Shown: positions 1 to 8,760 of the stretch, one piece after another | How the letters are laid out: each line of letters starts with the position of its first letter | Position numbering within the stretch: the stretch's first letter is position 1 | Assembly (NCBI GenBank): GCA_015064285.1 | Contig: SVSN01000017.1 | Span: 1 to 46,584 of the forward strand | Length of the DNA: 46,584 nucleotides | Source: Oscillospiraceae bacterium | GTDB taxonomy: Bacteria > Bacillota > Clostridia > Oscillospirales > CAG-272 | Reading direction: 5' to 3' | Position numbers and translations under genes: made by a program | The notes under the pieces: generated by a model | What the model was told of the DNA's origin: nothing | Databases searched by the model: none | The model's input: only the letters and a program-made list of their open reading frames with translations

Positions 1-1067
1 ATCTGAACCGGCTTCTGTCGGATGACACCCTGTATTTTCCCAACTATTACTACCAGATCGGCGGCGGCAACACGGCGGATGCGGAGTTTGCGGTGAACAA
101 TTCCCTCTTCCCGCCGGAATCCCAGGCTGCATATGTCCGGTATACCGACAATAATTACTACGGTCTGCCGTTTCTGCTGAAAGAAAACGGTTACAGCGGC
201 GCTCATGTTTTCCACAATTATAAAGGGGATTTCTGGAACCGGCGGAATGCCTATCCTCTGCAGGGCTTTGATTCCTATACAGCGCTGGAAGACTTTGAGG
301 AAATCGATCCCTTCCCCATGGGTATTTCCGACCGGCAGATGTTTACCCAGTCCATGCAGTATCTGACCACATGGGAAGAACCTTACTATGCCTTTTACAT
401 CACTGTATCTTCCCACCATCCCTATGCGCTCCCTCTGAAGGATCGTCACATTGCGCTGAAACCGGAAGATGAAGCCACGCTGTTCGGACTGTACATCCAG
501 TCTGTAAATTATGTAGACCGGGTACTTGGAGAATGGCTGGATATGCTTCGAGAAGAAGGTCTTTACGACAACTCCATCTTTGTTCTCTACGGCGACCATT
601 ATGCCCTTACCAACACAGATGCACAGATTTCATCGCAGGTATCCTCCATGCTGGGACGAAGTTATACCATTTATGATGTGTTCAACGTGCCCATGCTGAT
701 TCATATTCCCGGCAGCGGAGTTTCTGAAACCATTACCACCGCCGGCGGCCACATAGATGTGCTGCCTACCCTGCTTTGCCTGCTGGGTATAGATAAAGTG
801 AAAACCGTCATGTTCGGGCAGAATCTGCTGACCGCTGAAGCCGGATTTGTCTGTGAACAGACCCACATGTCCATTGGCTCCTTCATTGATGATGAGGTAT
901 TCTTCAAGAAACCGCACAATAACATTCTGACCAATTATTCTGTATATGAGCGGAGAACCATGGCTGTACTCTCCCCGGAGCCTTATTATGACCGTTCTTA
1001 TGCAGCTGCAAAAAAGATCGAAGACTGTGCCGTTTTGATGTCAACCAACGATCTTTTCCTTCCGTAA
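1..1067 (+). CDS. LtaS-like sulfatase-fold protein, 3' part (partial)
   Basis: The frame is open from base 3 to the stop at 1067, so this is the C-terminal part (about 354 residues) of a gene that starts outside the window. Family markers of lipoteichoic acid synthase / phosphoglycerol transferases are present: GGGNTADAEF followed by NSLFP near the start, SHHPY in the middle, YGDHYALTN (metal-binding Asp-His), and GGHIDVLPTLLCLLGI near the end. In that family the N-terminal membrane segments and catalytic Thr lie upstream, and the extracellular domain moves glycerol phosphate from phosphatidylglycerol to a growing polymer. The fragment has no membrane segment, as expected for the extracellular domain. 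The substrate is inferred from family only; a phosphoethanolamine transferase is less likely given the SEF-like signature. No clear terminator follows the stop. Confidence 0.85.
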   Translation, partial: LNRLLSDDTLYFPNYYYQIGGGNTADAEFAVNNSLFPPESQAAYVRYTDNNYYGLPFLLKENGYSGAHVFHNYKGDFWNRRNAYPLQGFDSYTALEDFEEIDPFPMGISDRQMFTQSMQYLTTWEEPYYAFYITVSSHHPYALPLKDRHIALKPEDEATLFGLYIQSVNYVDRVLGEWLDMLREEGLYDNSIFVLYGDHYALTNTDAQISSQVSSMLGRSYTIYDVFNVPMLIHIPGSGVSETITTAGGHIDVLPTLLCLLGIDKVKTVMFGQNLLTAEAGFVCEQTHMSIGSFIDDEVFFKKPHNNILTNYSVYERRTMAVLSPEPYYDRSYAAAKKIEDCAVLMSTNDLFLP

Positions 1068-1278
1068 TTCCATTTTCAAAACCACTTTCCCTTCTTTAAT
1101 ATGTTGCATTTGTCACTGTTTTTGTACATTTTATGACAAAGTTCATCATTTTCTACTGTCATCTCCTTAACAGGCGAACATATTTTTCTTGTCAATAGTT
1201 TTTTGAAAAAAACTTCAAAAACAGCATTATCCATAAATTTGATGCTCGAAATTTGGTTCTAATTATCCTAAACAGGTC
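1068..1278. other. AT-rich intergenic stretch
   Basis: This is the part of the intergenic region between the LtaS-like gene and the nrdD promoter. It is AT-rich, with short T and A runs (for example around 1198-1213), and I see no gene, convincing terminator or RNA structure in it. Confidence 0.5.
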
Positions 1279-1307
1279 TTGACAAAAAGAACTTTATCGA
1301 TTATAAT
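1279..1307 (+). promoter_or_regulatory. Consensus sigma-A promoter of nrdD
   Basis: TTGACA at 1279-1284, 17-bp spacer, TATAAT at 1302-1307: both hexamers match the housekeeping consensus exactly. Transcription should start near 1314, giving a leader of about 150 nt that holds the palindrome at 1336-1357. Confidence 0.9.
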
Positions 1308-1335
1308 ATACAACGTACTGAGGCAACAAAATTTG

Positions 1336-1357
1336 ACACCACAATATATTGTGGTGT
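1336..1357 (+). promoter_or_regulatory. NrdR-like box / perfect 22-bp palindrome in nrdD leader
   Basis: A perfect 22-bp palindrome with arms ACACCACAATA and TATTGTGGTGT. Its core at 1339-1354 matches 14 of 16 positions of the NrdR box consensus acaCwAtATaTwGtgt (NrdR is the ATP-cone repressor of ribonucleotide reductase genes). A weak second match (10/16) lies exactly 31 bp upstream at 1308-1323, the usual spacing of paired NrdR boxes. A run TTTTTATT follows, so in RNA the palindrome would also form a terminator-like hairpin. It sits about 22-43 nt after the predicted start of transcription. Confidence 0.7.
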
Positions 1358-1398
1358 TTTTATTGCCAGATAACGACAGAATGTGAACAGACACCCCC

Positions 1399-1419
1399 GG
1401 CAGCTCATTTCAAGCTGCC
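1399..1419 (+). other. Small hairpin in nrdD leader
   Basis: GGCAGCT, a 7-nt loop and AGCTGCC form a perfect 7-bp stem about 45 nt before the nrdD start. No T-run follows, so it is not a terminator; its role is unknown. Confidence 0.35.
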
Positions 1420-1465
1420 ATTTATGCTGTCTTTCGATACGAACATTGAGATATGGAGATAGATT

Positions 1466-3808
1466 ATGCTGACCACAATCCGAAAGCGGGACGGCCGTGA
1501 AGTCCCCTTTTCCCTGGAAAAGATAGCCAACGCGATTTTCCGTGCGGCACAGGCTGTAGGCGGAAGCGATTATAAGGAATCCCTGGCACTGGCTCAGGAG
1601 GTTTCCGTGCGCCTGTCAAAAGAACATGACGGCGAAGTTCCTTCCGTAGAGTCTATCCAGGATACCGTGGAATGGGTTCTGGTCAAGCACGGTCATGTAC
1701 GGACAGCCAAAGAATATATCCTGTACCGTGCACAGCGTACCAAGGTTCGTGAGATGAACACACACCTGATGAAAACTTTCGAGGATCTGACATTCCGTTC
1801 TGCCCTGGAAAGTGATATCAAGCGTGAGAACGCCAATATTGACGGCGATACCGCCATGGGAACCATGCTGAAGTACGGTTCTGAAGGGGCAAAGCAGTTC
1901 TACGACCTGTACGTTCTGGATCCGGTACATGCGAAGGCGCATAAGGAAGGCGATATCCATATTCACGATCTGGATTTCTACGGCCTGACTACCACCTGCT
2001 GCCAGATCGACCTGATCAAGCTCTTCGACGGTGGTTTTGCTACCGGACAGAGCCAGAACATCCGGGAACCCAAAGATATTATGTCCTACGCTGCTCTGGC
2101 CTGCATTGCTATTCAGGCAAACCAGAACGATCAGCACGGCGGCCAGTCCATTCCCAACTTTGAATATGCCATGGCCATCGGCGTCCGCAAAACCTATGTG
2201 CGCCACCTGACCAGAAACATCGCCAAGGCTCTGGATATGGCAGATGTGCAGATCGACGGTAAGGACGGCGAAGAAGCTGCCGCCGTTCTGCTGAAAAAAA
2301 TCGAAGAAACCTACGGTGTACATCCCGTGATGGCAGAGGCTGCCGCCATGCAGGACGCACTGGCCAAGGAACTGACCGCTCTGATCGGTGAAACCGGTAC
2401 CAGAGAAGCCGCTGTAATTGCAAAGTATACAAACAAGGAAATCGAGCGCAGCACCCATCAGGCTATGGAAGCGCTCATTCACAACCTGAACACCATGCAT
2501 TCCCGCGCCGGTGCGCAGATTCCCTTCTCTTCCCTGAATTACGGTACCGACACCACACCGGAAGGAAGACTGGTCATCCGCGCTCTGCTGGATGCCACCA
2601 ATGCCGGTATGGGCAACGGTGAAACCCCGATCTTCCCCATTCAGATTTTTAAGGTCAAAGAAGGGATCAACTACAATCCTGCCGATCCCAACTACGACCT
2701 GTTCCAGCTGGCCTGCAAGGTATCCGCCAAGCGGTTGTTCCCCAACTTCAGCTTCCTGGATGCTCCTTACAATGCACAGTATTACAAACCCGGCAAGCCG
2801 GAAACCGAAGTAGCCTATATGGGCTGCCGTACCCGTGTCATTGCCAATGTCAATAAAGATAAAGAAATTGTCAACGGTCGTGGGAACCTGAGTTTCTCCT
2901 CCATCAATCTGCCCCGTATTGCCATCAATGCCAACAAAAACATCGACTGGTTCTTCGAAGAACTGGAACGGAAGATCAATCTGGTAATTGACCAGCTTCT
3001 GGAACGGTTCCGGGTACAGGCTGCACGCCGTGTACGGAATTATCCCTTCCTGATGGGCGAGGGTGTGTGGCTGGATTCCGAAAAACTGGGCAAAGACGAT
3101 TTTGTCGGTGAAGTACTGAAACACGGTACGCTGACTGTCGGTTTCATCGGTCTGGCTGAATGTCTGAAAGCACTGACCGGCTTCCACCATGGCGAAAATG
3201 AAGATTCTCAGCGTCTGGGTCTGGAAATCATCGGTTTCATGCGCAAGATGATGGACAAGGCTACCGAACAGTACGGTATGAACTTCTCCCTGATCGGTAC
3301 TCCCGCTGAAGGGCTGTCCGGCCGGTTTGTACGGATTGACAAGCAGAAATACGGCATTATCCCCGGCATTACCGACAGAGAGTATTACACCAACTCTTTC
3401 CATGTTCCGGTTTATTACGATATTTCCGCTTACGACAAGATCCGACTGGAAGCGCCTTATCACAACCTGACCAACGGCGGTCACATTACGTACATCGAAC
3501 TGGATGGGGATCCGCTGGAAAATCTGGATGCCTTTGAAGATATCGTCCGCTGCATGAAAGAATCCGGTATCGGTTACGGTGCCATTAACCATCCTGTTGA
3601 CCATGACCCGGCCTGCGGATATACCGGCATCATCGGCAACACCTGTCCCGGCTGCGGCAGAGACGAATCCGGAGAAGCTCCATTTGAACGAATCCGCCGG
3701 ATTACCGGGTATCTGGTAGGTACACTGGATCACTTCAACGATGCCAAGCGCGCGGAAGAACGGGATCGTGTAAAACACGCCGTTCGCAGCGAAATGGAAA
3801 TGATTTAA
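1466..3808 (+). CDS. nrdD: Anaerobic ribonucleoside-triphosphate reductase
   Basis: 780 residues, the usual length of class III ribonucleotide reductase, which makes dNTPs from NTPs in anaerobes using a glycyl radical. Residues 1 to about 90 are an ATP-cone (starts MLTTIRKRDGREVPFSLEKI), the allosteric domain. The C-terminus holds a zinc module, CGYTG (C717) and CPGCG (C727, C730), and the radical loop RRITGYLVG with G748 as the likely radical glycine. The fourth zinc ligand, often Cys three residues before C717, is Asp here (DPAC). Start ATG has GGAG 7 nt upstream. The gene has its own consensus promoter and NrdR-like box and is followed by a strong terminator. The activating enzyme gene nrdG is not next to it. 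Confidence 0.97.
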   Translation: MLTTIRKRDGREVPFSLEKIANAIFRAAQAVGGSDYKESLALAQEVSVRLSKEHDGEVPSVESIQDTVEWVLVKHGHVRTAKEYILYRAQRTKVREMNTHLMKTFEDLTFRSALESDIKRENANIDGDTAMGTMLKYGSEGAKQFYDLYVLDPVHAKAHKEGDIHIHDLDFYGLTTTCCQIDLIKLFDGGFATGQSQNIREPKDIMSYAALACIAIQANQNDQHGGQSIPNFEYAMAIGVRKTYVRHLTRNIAKALDMADVQIDGKDGEEAAAVLLKKIEETYGVHPVMAEAAAMQDALAKELTALIGETGTREAAVIAKYTNKEIERSTHQAMEALIHNLNTMHSRAGAQIPFSSLNYGTDTTPEGRLVIRALLDATNAGMGNGETPIFPIQIFKVKEGINYNPADPNYDLFQLACKVSAKRLFPNFSFLDAPYNAQYYKPGKPETEVAYMGCRTRVIANVNKDKEIVNGRGNLSFSSINLPRIAINANKNIDWFFEELERKINLVIDQLLERFRVQAARRVRNYPFLMGEGVWLDSEKLGKDDFVGEVLKHGTLTVGFIGLAECLKALTGFHHGENEDSQRLGLEIIGFMRKMMDKATEQYGMNFSLIGTPAEGLSGRFVRIDKQKYGIIPGITDREYYTNSFHVPVYYDISAYDKIRLEAPYHNLTNGGHITYIELDGDPLENLDAFEDIVRCMKESGIGYGAINHPVDHDPACGYTGIIGNTCPGCGRDESGEAPFERIRRITGYLVGTLDHFNDAKRAEERDRVKHAVRSEMEMI

Positions 3809-3816
3809 CTGAACGT

Positions 3817-3850
3817 AAAAAGCGGCAGTCCCGTGGGATTACCGCTTTTT
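3817..3850. terminator. Bidirectional terminator between nrdD and aldo/keto reductase
   Basis: AAAAAGCGG and CCGCTTTTT pair around an inner AGTCCC/GGGATT stem with a 2-nt loop. The A and T runs on both sides let it serve both convergent genes. Confidence 0.9.
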
Positions 3851-3861
3851 CTTTGTTTTTA

Positions 3862-4812
3862 TCACAGACTTGCCAGCTCCGCAAGCTGTTCGGTTCTGCT
3901 GACGCTCATCACCGGAATGGTGTTTGCTTGTTTCATCAGGTACTGGAGACTCAGAGTATTTACGGAAATGCCGGTCTTGGCTGATTGCGCGAGCAGACTG
4001 TTGTACACTTCCCCGTTGGCATCGGTGAGCCAGTCTTTTCTGCCCCGGAATTCTTCCGTTCCGGACCAGCATCCGTTTTCATATACTGCGCCGCACTTCT
4101 GCAGTTTTGCAAAGAATCCGTGAGCAACGGAGGAAAACGGGAAGATGCCGAAGCCTTTTTCGACCGCCATCTGCCGCAGGTTTTGATCGACAGCCACCAT
4201 GCCGTCCGGCGGATTATACTCTTCCGCATTTTCCATAGCCAGACTCCATTCATTGGACACACCGACAAAATAATTCTGCCAGTCTGTACCCATGTAATCA
4301 ATCGCTGTCTTTACCCGTTCTGCACGGTAGTTGGAAAAACCAAATCTGCAGACTTTTCCGGCTTCCACCTGCTGAACGCAGAAATTCACAATGGTGCGGA
4401 TATCTGTTTCTTCGTTGTCCCGGTGGAGGAGGCAGATATCCAGTTTGTCCATCCCCAGCGACCGTCGGCTTTCTTCCACATCTCTTGCCATATCGGTTCC
4501 CGTAACCCGGCTGATATGCGGTGCTTCGGGCATATAATGGCAGGCTTTGGTGGTGACAACCATATCGGTGATCTGCCGTTCCTTTATCCACCGGCCGATG
4601 ACAATTTCGGAAGCGTTTATCCGGTCCACGCCCCATCTTCCGTATACATTGGCAGTATCCAGAAACCGACCGCCCATGGCATAGTAGGTGTCCAGAATGG
4701 CGAAAGCTTTGTCCACCGGTTCACCGGTCAGCCCGGCAGACCCCATGGAAGCGGTACCGAGACATAAGCAGGACAGCGGCACCGGACAGGTATTCAGTTG
4801 GATTTTCCGCAT
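3862..4812 (-). CDS. Aldo/keto reductase family oxidoreductase
   Basis: 316 residues from the ATG at 4812, chosen because AGGAGA lies 6-7 nt before it; the frame is open further upstream but without a ribosome binding site. The aldo/keto reductase tetrad is visible: D52 and Y57 in LDTANVYG, K89 in VVTTKA and H130 in CLLHRDN. These enzymes reduce carbonyls with NAD(P)H in a TIM barrel in the cytoplasm; the substrate cannot be read from sequence. The gene has its own promoter (4841-4869) just after an XRE regulator gene on the same strand, suggesting local control. It ends 11 bp from a shared terminator. Confidence 0.9.
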   Translation of the reverse strand: MRKIQLNTCPVPLSCLCLGTASMGSAGLTGEPVDKAFAILDTYYAMGGRFLDTANVYGRWGVDRINASEIVIGRWIKERQITDMVVTTKACHYMPEAPHISRVTGTDMARDVEESRRSLGMDKLDICLLHRDNEETDIRTIVNFCVQQVEAGKVCRFGFSNYRAERVKTAIDYMGTDWQNYFVGVSNEWSLAMENAEEYNPPDGMVAVDQNLRQMAVEKGFGIFPFSSVAHGFFAKLQKCGAVYENGCWSGTEEFRGRKDWLTDANGEVYNSLLAQSAKTGISVNTLSLQYLMKQANTIPVMSVSRTEQLAELASL

Positions 4813-4840
4813 GGCAATTCTCCTGTACTCTTTTTTCTTT

Positions 4841-4869
4841 AGTATACCATGATGCCGATCCTTTTGCAA
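4841..4869 (-). promoter_or_regulatory. Promoter of the aldo/keto reductase
   Basis: On the minus strand TTGCAA (4869-4864), 17-bp spacer, TATACT (4846-4841), lying in the 60-bp gap after the regulator gene. Confidence 0.75.
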
Positions 4870-4872
4870 GGG

Positions 4873-5712
4873 TCAGTTTTCCGGTGTCTCCACCGATGCG
4901 GTCAGTCCGATGGGATAATCCCCGTATCCCATGCAGCAGGAAATCCCGTTCAGAGTGTCCTTCTGCATCTGCATCAGAGCAAACAGCAGGCAAAGACAGC
5001 TGTGGTATATATCTACAATGTCATAGGTTGTACCGAGAACCTTATGTTTGGAAACCTTTTCTGTTACCAATCCGCTTTCCATCAGTTTGTCCAGTGCTGT
5101 ACGCAGTTCTTCCCCTGAAAGACCCGTTTTTTCTTCCAGTTCGCTGAAACTGATATCACTCATGGAAATAATCGCCATGCAGACCACGGCGGTATCTTTT
5201 TCTGCCAGTACTTTGCAAATTTTCCCGGAAAAATCCGCAGTTTCCCGACTCATATGGGTAAAGTATTCCCTTGTGACAAGTGCTCCAAAACCGTTTCCTC
5301 CCAGCAACGAAATGCCGCCTTTGCTGGAAATATGAACAGGTTCATCGTACAGTTCAATCGGACCTCTGCCACGCAGATTTCCGCAGGATATTCCATGATG
5401 GGCATAGGCAAAAATCTTCAGTGCCGTTTCATAGGATTCCGCACTCATCTGGTATTTCTGTGCTGTCAGGTGAAAAATTTTTTCATAAATATCCTCATAT
5501 ACCACATCTTTTCCGTAAAACAGATAGTCGATGCTTACTTGAAAATACTCCGCCAGTACGGGAATTGTCTGAAAATCCGGTTGGCAGGCTCCTGTTTCCC
5601 ATTTGGAAACAGCCTGCGGTGATACATTGATTGCCGCAGCCAGCTGTTCCTGGGTCATGCTGTTTTTCTTCCGCAGTTCCGTGATATTTTTTGCTATACA
5701 GATTTCTTTCAT
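4873..5712 (-). CDS. XRE-family transcriptional regulator
   Basis: 280 residues from the ATG at 5712 (GGAGA about 6 nt upstream; the longer open frame has no ribosome binding site). Residues 8-64 are a Cro/C1-type helix-turn-helix: ITELRKKNSMTQEQLAAAINVSPQAVSKWE, then the usual dimerisation edge IPVLAEYFQVSIDYLFYG. The next two hundred residues are not a domain I recognise; a stretch FSELEEKTGLSGEELRTALDKL looks like a second winged-helix element, and two Cys pairs (CLCLL, CCMGYGDYP) are near the C-terminus. It probably controls itself through the inverted repeat over its -10 box and may control the downstream aldo/keto reductase. The ligand is unknown. Confidence 0.85.
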   Translation of the reverse strand: MKEICIAKNITELRKKNSMTQEQLAAAINVSPQAVSKWETGACQPDFQTIPVLAEYFQVSIDYLFYGKDVVYEDIYEKIFHLTAQKYQMSAESYETALKIFAYAHHGISCGNLRGRGPIELYDEPVHISSKGGISLLGGNGFGALVTREYFTHMSRETADFSGKICKVLAEKDTAVVCMAIISMSDISFSELEEKTGLSGEELRTALDKLMESGLVTEKVSKHKVLGTTYDIVDIYHSCLCLLFALMQMQKDTLNGISCCMGYGDYPIGLTASVETPEN

Positions 5713-5747
5713 ACTTGTCTCCGTAGTTGGATTTCCGACAGGCCTTT

Positions 5748-5773
5748 CGGTTGTTACCAGTATAGCACAACCG
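5748..5773. promoter_or_regulatory. Inverted-repeat operator over the XRE gene -10 box
   Basis: CGGTTGT, 12-bp spacer, ACAACCG: a perfect 7-bp inverted repeat with centres about 19 bp apart, straddling the -10 element at 5759-5764. Flanking CTTT/AAAG extends the symmetry with one extra base. The likely binder is the adjacent XRE protein (inference). Confidence 0.6.
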
Positions 5774-5787
5774 GAAAGAGATGTAAA
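5759..5787 (-). promoter_or_regulatory. Promoter of the XRE regulator
   Basis: Minus strand TTTACA (5787-5782), 17-bp spacer, TATACT (5764-5759). Confidence 0.75.
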
Positions 5788-5866
5788 CAACGGATATTTC
5801 TTGTTACTCTCTTTTGGGTTGTGCTTTTTTCACCTTTCTCTCTTTTAAGTTGTTTTTTACTAGTAA

Positions 5867-5898
5867 AAAAGACGGTCGGCTTTCGCTTTCCGTCTTTT
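5867..5898 (-). terminator. Terminator after ftsZ
   Basis: Read on the minus strand, AAAAGACGG and CCGTCTTTT form a 9-bp stem followed by more T, 17 nt after the ftsZ stop. It closes the division cluster. Confidence 0.85.
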
Positions 5899-5914
5899 AA
5901 TTTTGTCTCAGAAA

Positions 5915-7129
5915 TCAATACCTTCTGGGAGCACCGCCGTTGCCGCCATTGCCCTGGTTATTTCTGCCCTTCTTGAGCATGGTGATGATTTCGTTGAAAT
6001 CTTCTTCGGAAATGGGTGCGTCGTCGTCAGCAGCAGGAGCTTCCTGAGCAGGCTTTTCTGCAATTGCAGATTCCTTCTTCACAACCTGACCCTTTTCGAT
6101 CTTGCCGGCAGCTACCATACGCAGGTTGGTATCAGCCATGCTGGCTCTGCCGAAATTCACGGTAACTTCGCTCTTGTTTTCAAAACCGGTAGCGATGATA
6201 GTCACCTTCATGGTGTCTTCCAGTTCAGGATCAAATGCAACACCCCAGATAATGTTGGCATCTTCGTGTGCTTCCTGCTGTACCAGAGAGGCAGCGAGAT
6301 CCACTTCGTCCAGACCGATGTCGGGAGATGCAGTAATGCTGATGATGATACCTCTGGAACCGCTGATGGAAGTTTCCAACAGAGGAGAGGAGATTGCCAT
6401 TCTGGCAGCCTGTTCGGCCTTGTCCTTGCCAACGGCTTCGCCAACACCCATGTGTGCGTAACCGGCGTCCTTCATGATGGAAGTAACGTCTGCAAAGTCC
6501 AGATTGATGAAACCGGGTACATTGATCAGTTCGGTGATGGACTGAACACCGCGGCGGAGTACGTCATCGGATACCTGGAATGCATTCATCATGGTGATCT
6601 TTTCCCCAACTTGCTTCAGGCGTTCGTTGGGAATGATGATCAGTGCATCTACAAATTCCTGCAGATTGGCAATACCGGTTTCTGCCTGGGTCATACGGCG
6701 CTTACCTTCAAACAGGAAAGGCTTGGTCACGATACCTACGGTGAGGATACCCATTTCTCTTGCAATTCTGGCAACGATGGGAGCAGCGCCTGTCCCGGTA
6801 CCGCCGCCCATACCGGCAGTTACGAATACCATATCTGCGCCGGCGATAGCGTTCTGGATTTCTTCGATGCTTTCTTCAGCAGCCTTTGCCCCGATTTCAG
6901 GATTGGAACCGGCGCCGTGGCCCTTGGTGATTTTTTCACCGATGGTGATCTTTTTGGTAACACTGGAGTGTACCAGTGCCTGCATATCCGTATTGATGGC
7001 AATAAATTCAACGCCGCGGACATTTTCGGTGATCATACGGTTGACTGCGTTGTTCCCGCCGCCGCCGACACCGATAACCTTTATATTCACACCGCTTTCA
7101 TACGTATAATCGTCAAGTTCAAATGGCAT
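5915..7129 (-). CDS. ftsZ: Cell division protein FtsZ
   Basis: 404 residues. The tubulin-like GTPase that assembles the Z ring. Nucleotide-binding features are clear: [17 protein letters not shown] near residue 20, the tubulin signature GGGTGTG about residue 107, and the T7 loop NLDFADV. AGGAGG lies 9 nt before the ATG. It ends the dcw cluster with a 195-bp gap after divIB that holds its own promoter. The C-terminal tail is unusual: instead of the common IPxFLR-type peptide that binds FtsA or SepF, it ends [13 protein letters not shown] followed by a short Asn/Gly-rich stretch and APRRY. No ftsA is present in the window. Confidence 0.98.
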   Translation of the reverse strand: MPFELDDYTYESGVNIKVIGVGGGGNNAVNRMITENVRGVEFIAINTDMQALVHSSVTKKITIGEKITKGHGAGSNPEIGAKAAEESIEEIQNAIAGADMVFVTAGMGGGTGTGAAPIVARIAREMGILTVGIVTKPFLFEGKRRMTQAETGIANLQEFVDALIIIPNERLKQVGEKITMMNAFQVSDDVLRRGVQSITELINVPGFINLDFADVTSIMKDAGYAHMGVGEAVGKDKAEQAARMAISSPLLETSISGSRGIIISITASPDIGLDEVDLAASLVQQEAHEDANIIWGVAFDPELEDTMKVTIIATGFENKSEVTVNFGRASMADTNLRMVAAGKIEKGQVVKKESAIAEKPAQEAPAADDDAPISEEDFNEIITMLKKGRNNQGNGGNGGAPRRY

Positions 7130-7241
7130 TCCCTGTGCCCTCCTCGCTTCAATTTTGTTTTCCGGCTGGCCTGAGTGGTCTCCGGCCCCCTTTTTGACTG
7201 TCCTGCATTTATATTATGGGCAGTATACTATACTACCTTAT

Positions 7242-7270
7242 ATAATATACCAAAAATGTAATTTTTGCAA
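7242..7270 (-). promoter_or_regulatory. Promoter in front of ftsZ
   Basis: Minus strand TTGCAA (7270-7265), 17-bp spacer, TATTAT (7247-7242), about 110 bp before the ftsZ start. It would let ftsZ be expressed apart from the rest of the cluster. Confidence 0.6.
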
Positions 7271-7324
7271 TAGTTTTTGCACATTTAATTTGTTAAAATT
7301 CTTACCGAATCCTATGTCATTTCC

Positions 7325-8722
7325 TTACGGATTGACTGTCAGATCCAGCCGCAGATCCGCTCGTACACTGGCTTCTCCCACCACGCTCAGATTGATCCTC
7401 GCAGGTGTATTCTGCGGGAACATAACATCCGAAATAGACTTATTTCCCATTCTCAACTTCATCATCAGATCTGCTGAATTTCCAAGCTGAAGTTCATACA
7501 TACCGTCACAGTACATAATCAGATCCTGGCTGTCCCGCAAATCCATGTAAGAAATCCGGCCGCTCAGTTCCGAGAGAGCTGTGTCTTCCAGTACCTGTCG
7601 GATGTACCGCTCATTACGTGCATCGGCGAATACCAGGGGCCGTCCTGCAACCGCTTCTGTGACTGCGGGCAGTCTGATGAGAATAAACCCATCCGTTTCT
7701 TCAGCTGTCAGTGTACCCAACACTCTGAGACCAGCAGAAAGCGCTACAATCTCACCAAAAATATTCGTACAGTATACTGGTTCATCATCTTCCAGAACCA
7801 GGGATACTGTTGACGGCATATGCCGTGTAAGTTCTGCCGACCGAATATAAGGACAGTAGAATGTAATCCGTTCAGTAATATCCTCTGCTTTGAAATCGTA
7901 GAGATTTGTATCCTCACTAAATCCGGCAGCGGTTATGACTTCACCAGGTGTATACAGATCTGACCCAACTGCATCTACAGAACGAACCACAAACAGAAGT
8001 TCATAGATCGCACCGCAGCAGATACCGAAAACCAGAAGTATCACAAGCGCCAGTGTCAGACCCCGGCGGTGTTCCTGTAGTTTTTTATGGAGCAAAGCCT
8101 GTTTTTTTGCTGTATCAACATCTCTCTGCCACCGTTCTTCCAGTGTCTCAAAAAGATTTACAAGTCCTTCCATCCAGAGCTTACGATGCTTCTTTACGGC
8201 TGCACCACCGGAACCGGGACTGCCTGCCGGTGTACTGAACATACGGGTCTGTCCCTCATCCTGTCTTTCGAATGCAGCATATTTCTGCTTATGTGGTATA
8301 CTGCCGGCTCCTGCGGCTGATTTGCTGTCTTCAAATACCTGTGTGGTGCTGAAATCGGACGGTACACGATTCGTTTTCGGCTGTGGCGGTATAAATGCAC
8401 TCTCATCCACAACTTTCCCCATATGTACAGTTCGGCGTCCGCCTGTTTTCGCACTTGCGTAAAACTCTTTCAGATTCCGGTTCATATCCGTATGGATATG
8501 TGCCTTTTTCTTATATATACCGGAAAGATCGGATCCACGATGCGGCATAGGTGTGTTTTTCATCCGATGCTGCATGTCGTTTTTGGTGCTGACCCGATCG
8601 TATACATACAGAACACGATCGGGCTGCTCCAATCCTTCTCTTCCCGCAGACCTCGCCTCGGGAGCACGGTTATGACCGGCAGCAGTATTCGATTGTCGAG
8701 CAAATACGCCCGGATTGTCCAT
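7325..8722 (-). CDS. divIB: Cell division protein DivIB/FtsQ
   Basis: 465 residues; a very strong ribosome binding site AAGGAGGTGA precedes the ATG. Residues 1-220 are a long polar, basic cytoplasmic region; 221-243 is the only membrane segment (LTLALVILLVFGICCGAIYE); then comes a POTRA-type region (FVVRSVDAVGSDLYTPGEVITAAG, about 246-316) and the beta domain. This matches DivIB/FtsQ, which with FtsL and DivIC links septal synthases to the ring. Family members are commonly 250-300 residues, so the cytoplasmic part is about 150-200 residues longer than usual. Position between murG and ftsZ supports the call. Confidence 0.9.
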   Translation of the reverse strand: MDNPGVFARQSNTAAGHNRAPEARSAGREGLEQPDRVLYVYDRVSTKNDMQHRMKNTPMPHRGSDLSGIYKKKAHIHTDMNRNLKEFYASAKTGGRRTVHMGKVVDESAFIPPQPKTNRVPSDFSTTQVFEDSKSAAGAGSIPHKQKYAAFERQDEGQTRMFSTPAGSPGSGGAAVKKHRKLWMEGLVNLFETLEERWQRDVDTAKKQALLHKKLQEHRRGLTLALVILLVFGICCGAIYELLFVVRSVDAVGSDLYTPGEVITAAGFSEDTNLYDFKAEDITERITFYCPYIRSAELTRHMPSTVSLVLEDDEPVYCTNIFGEIVALSAGLRVLGTLTAEETDGFILIRLPAVTEAVAGRPLVFADARNERYIRQVLEDTALSELSGRISYMDLRDSQDLIMYCDGMYELQLGNSADLMMKLRMGNKSISDVMFPQNTPARINLSVVGEASVRADLRLDLTVNP

Positions 8723-8760
8723 AACCGTTCACCTCCTTTGACAGATCGTCTTGCGCTGTT

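Noticed and set aside
1198-1213. T-run/A-run hairpin as terminator of the LtaS-like gene
   Set aside because: Made of A-T pairs only with a 2-nt loop; too weak and 130 bp after the stop.
3657-3760. Loss of NrdD function because one zinc Cys is replaced by Asp
   Set aside because: The other three Cys and the radical glycine loop are intact; an Asp or nearby His can serve as ligand, so this is only noted.
1616-3778. Long open frame (720 codons) antisense to nrdD
   Set aside because: It mirrors the codon structure of nrdD, has no recognisable domains and no ribosome binding site; nrdD is certain.
5903-7174. 423-codon open frame antisense to ftsZ
   Set aside because: Shadow of ftsZ caused by codon bias; composition not protein-like.
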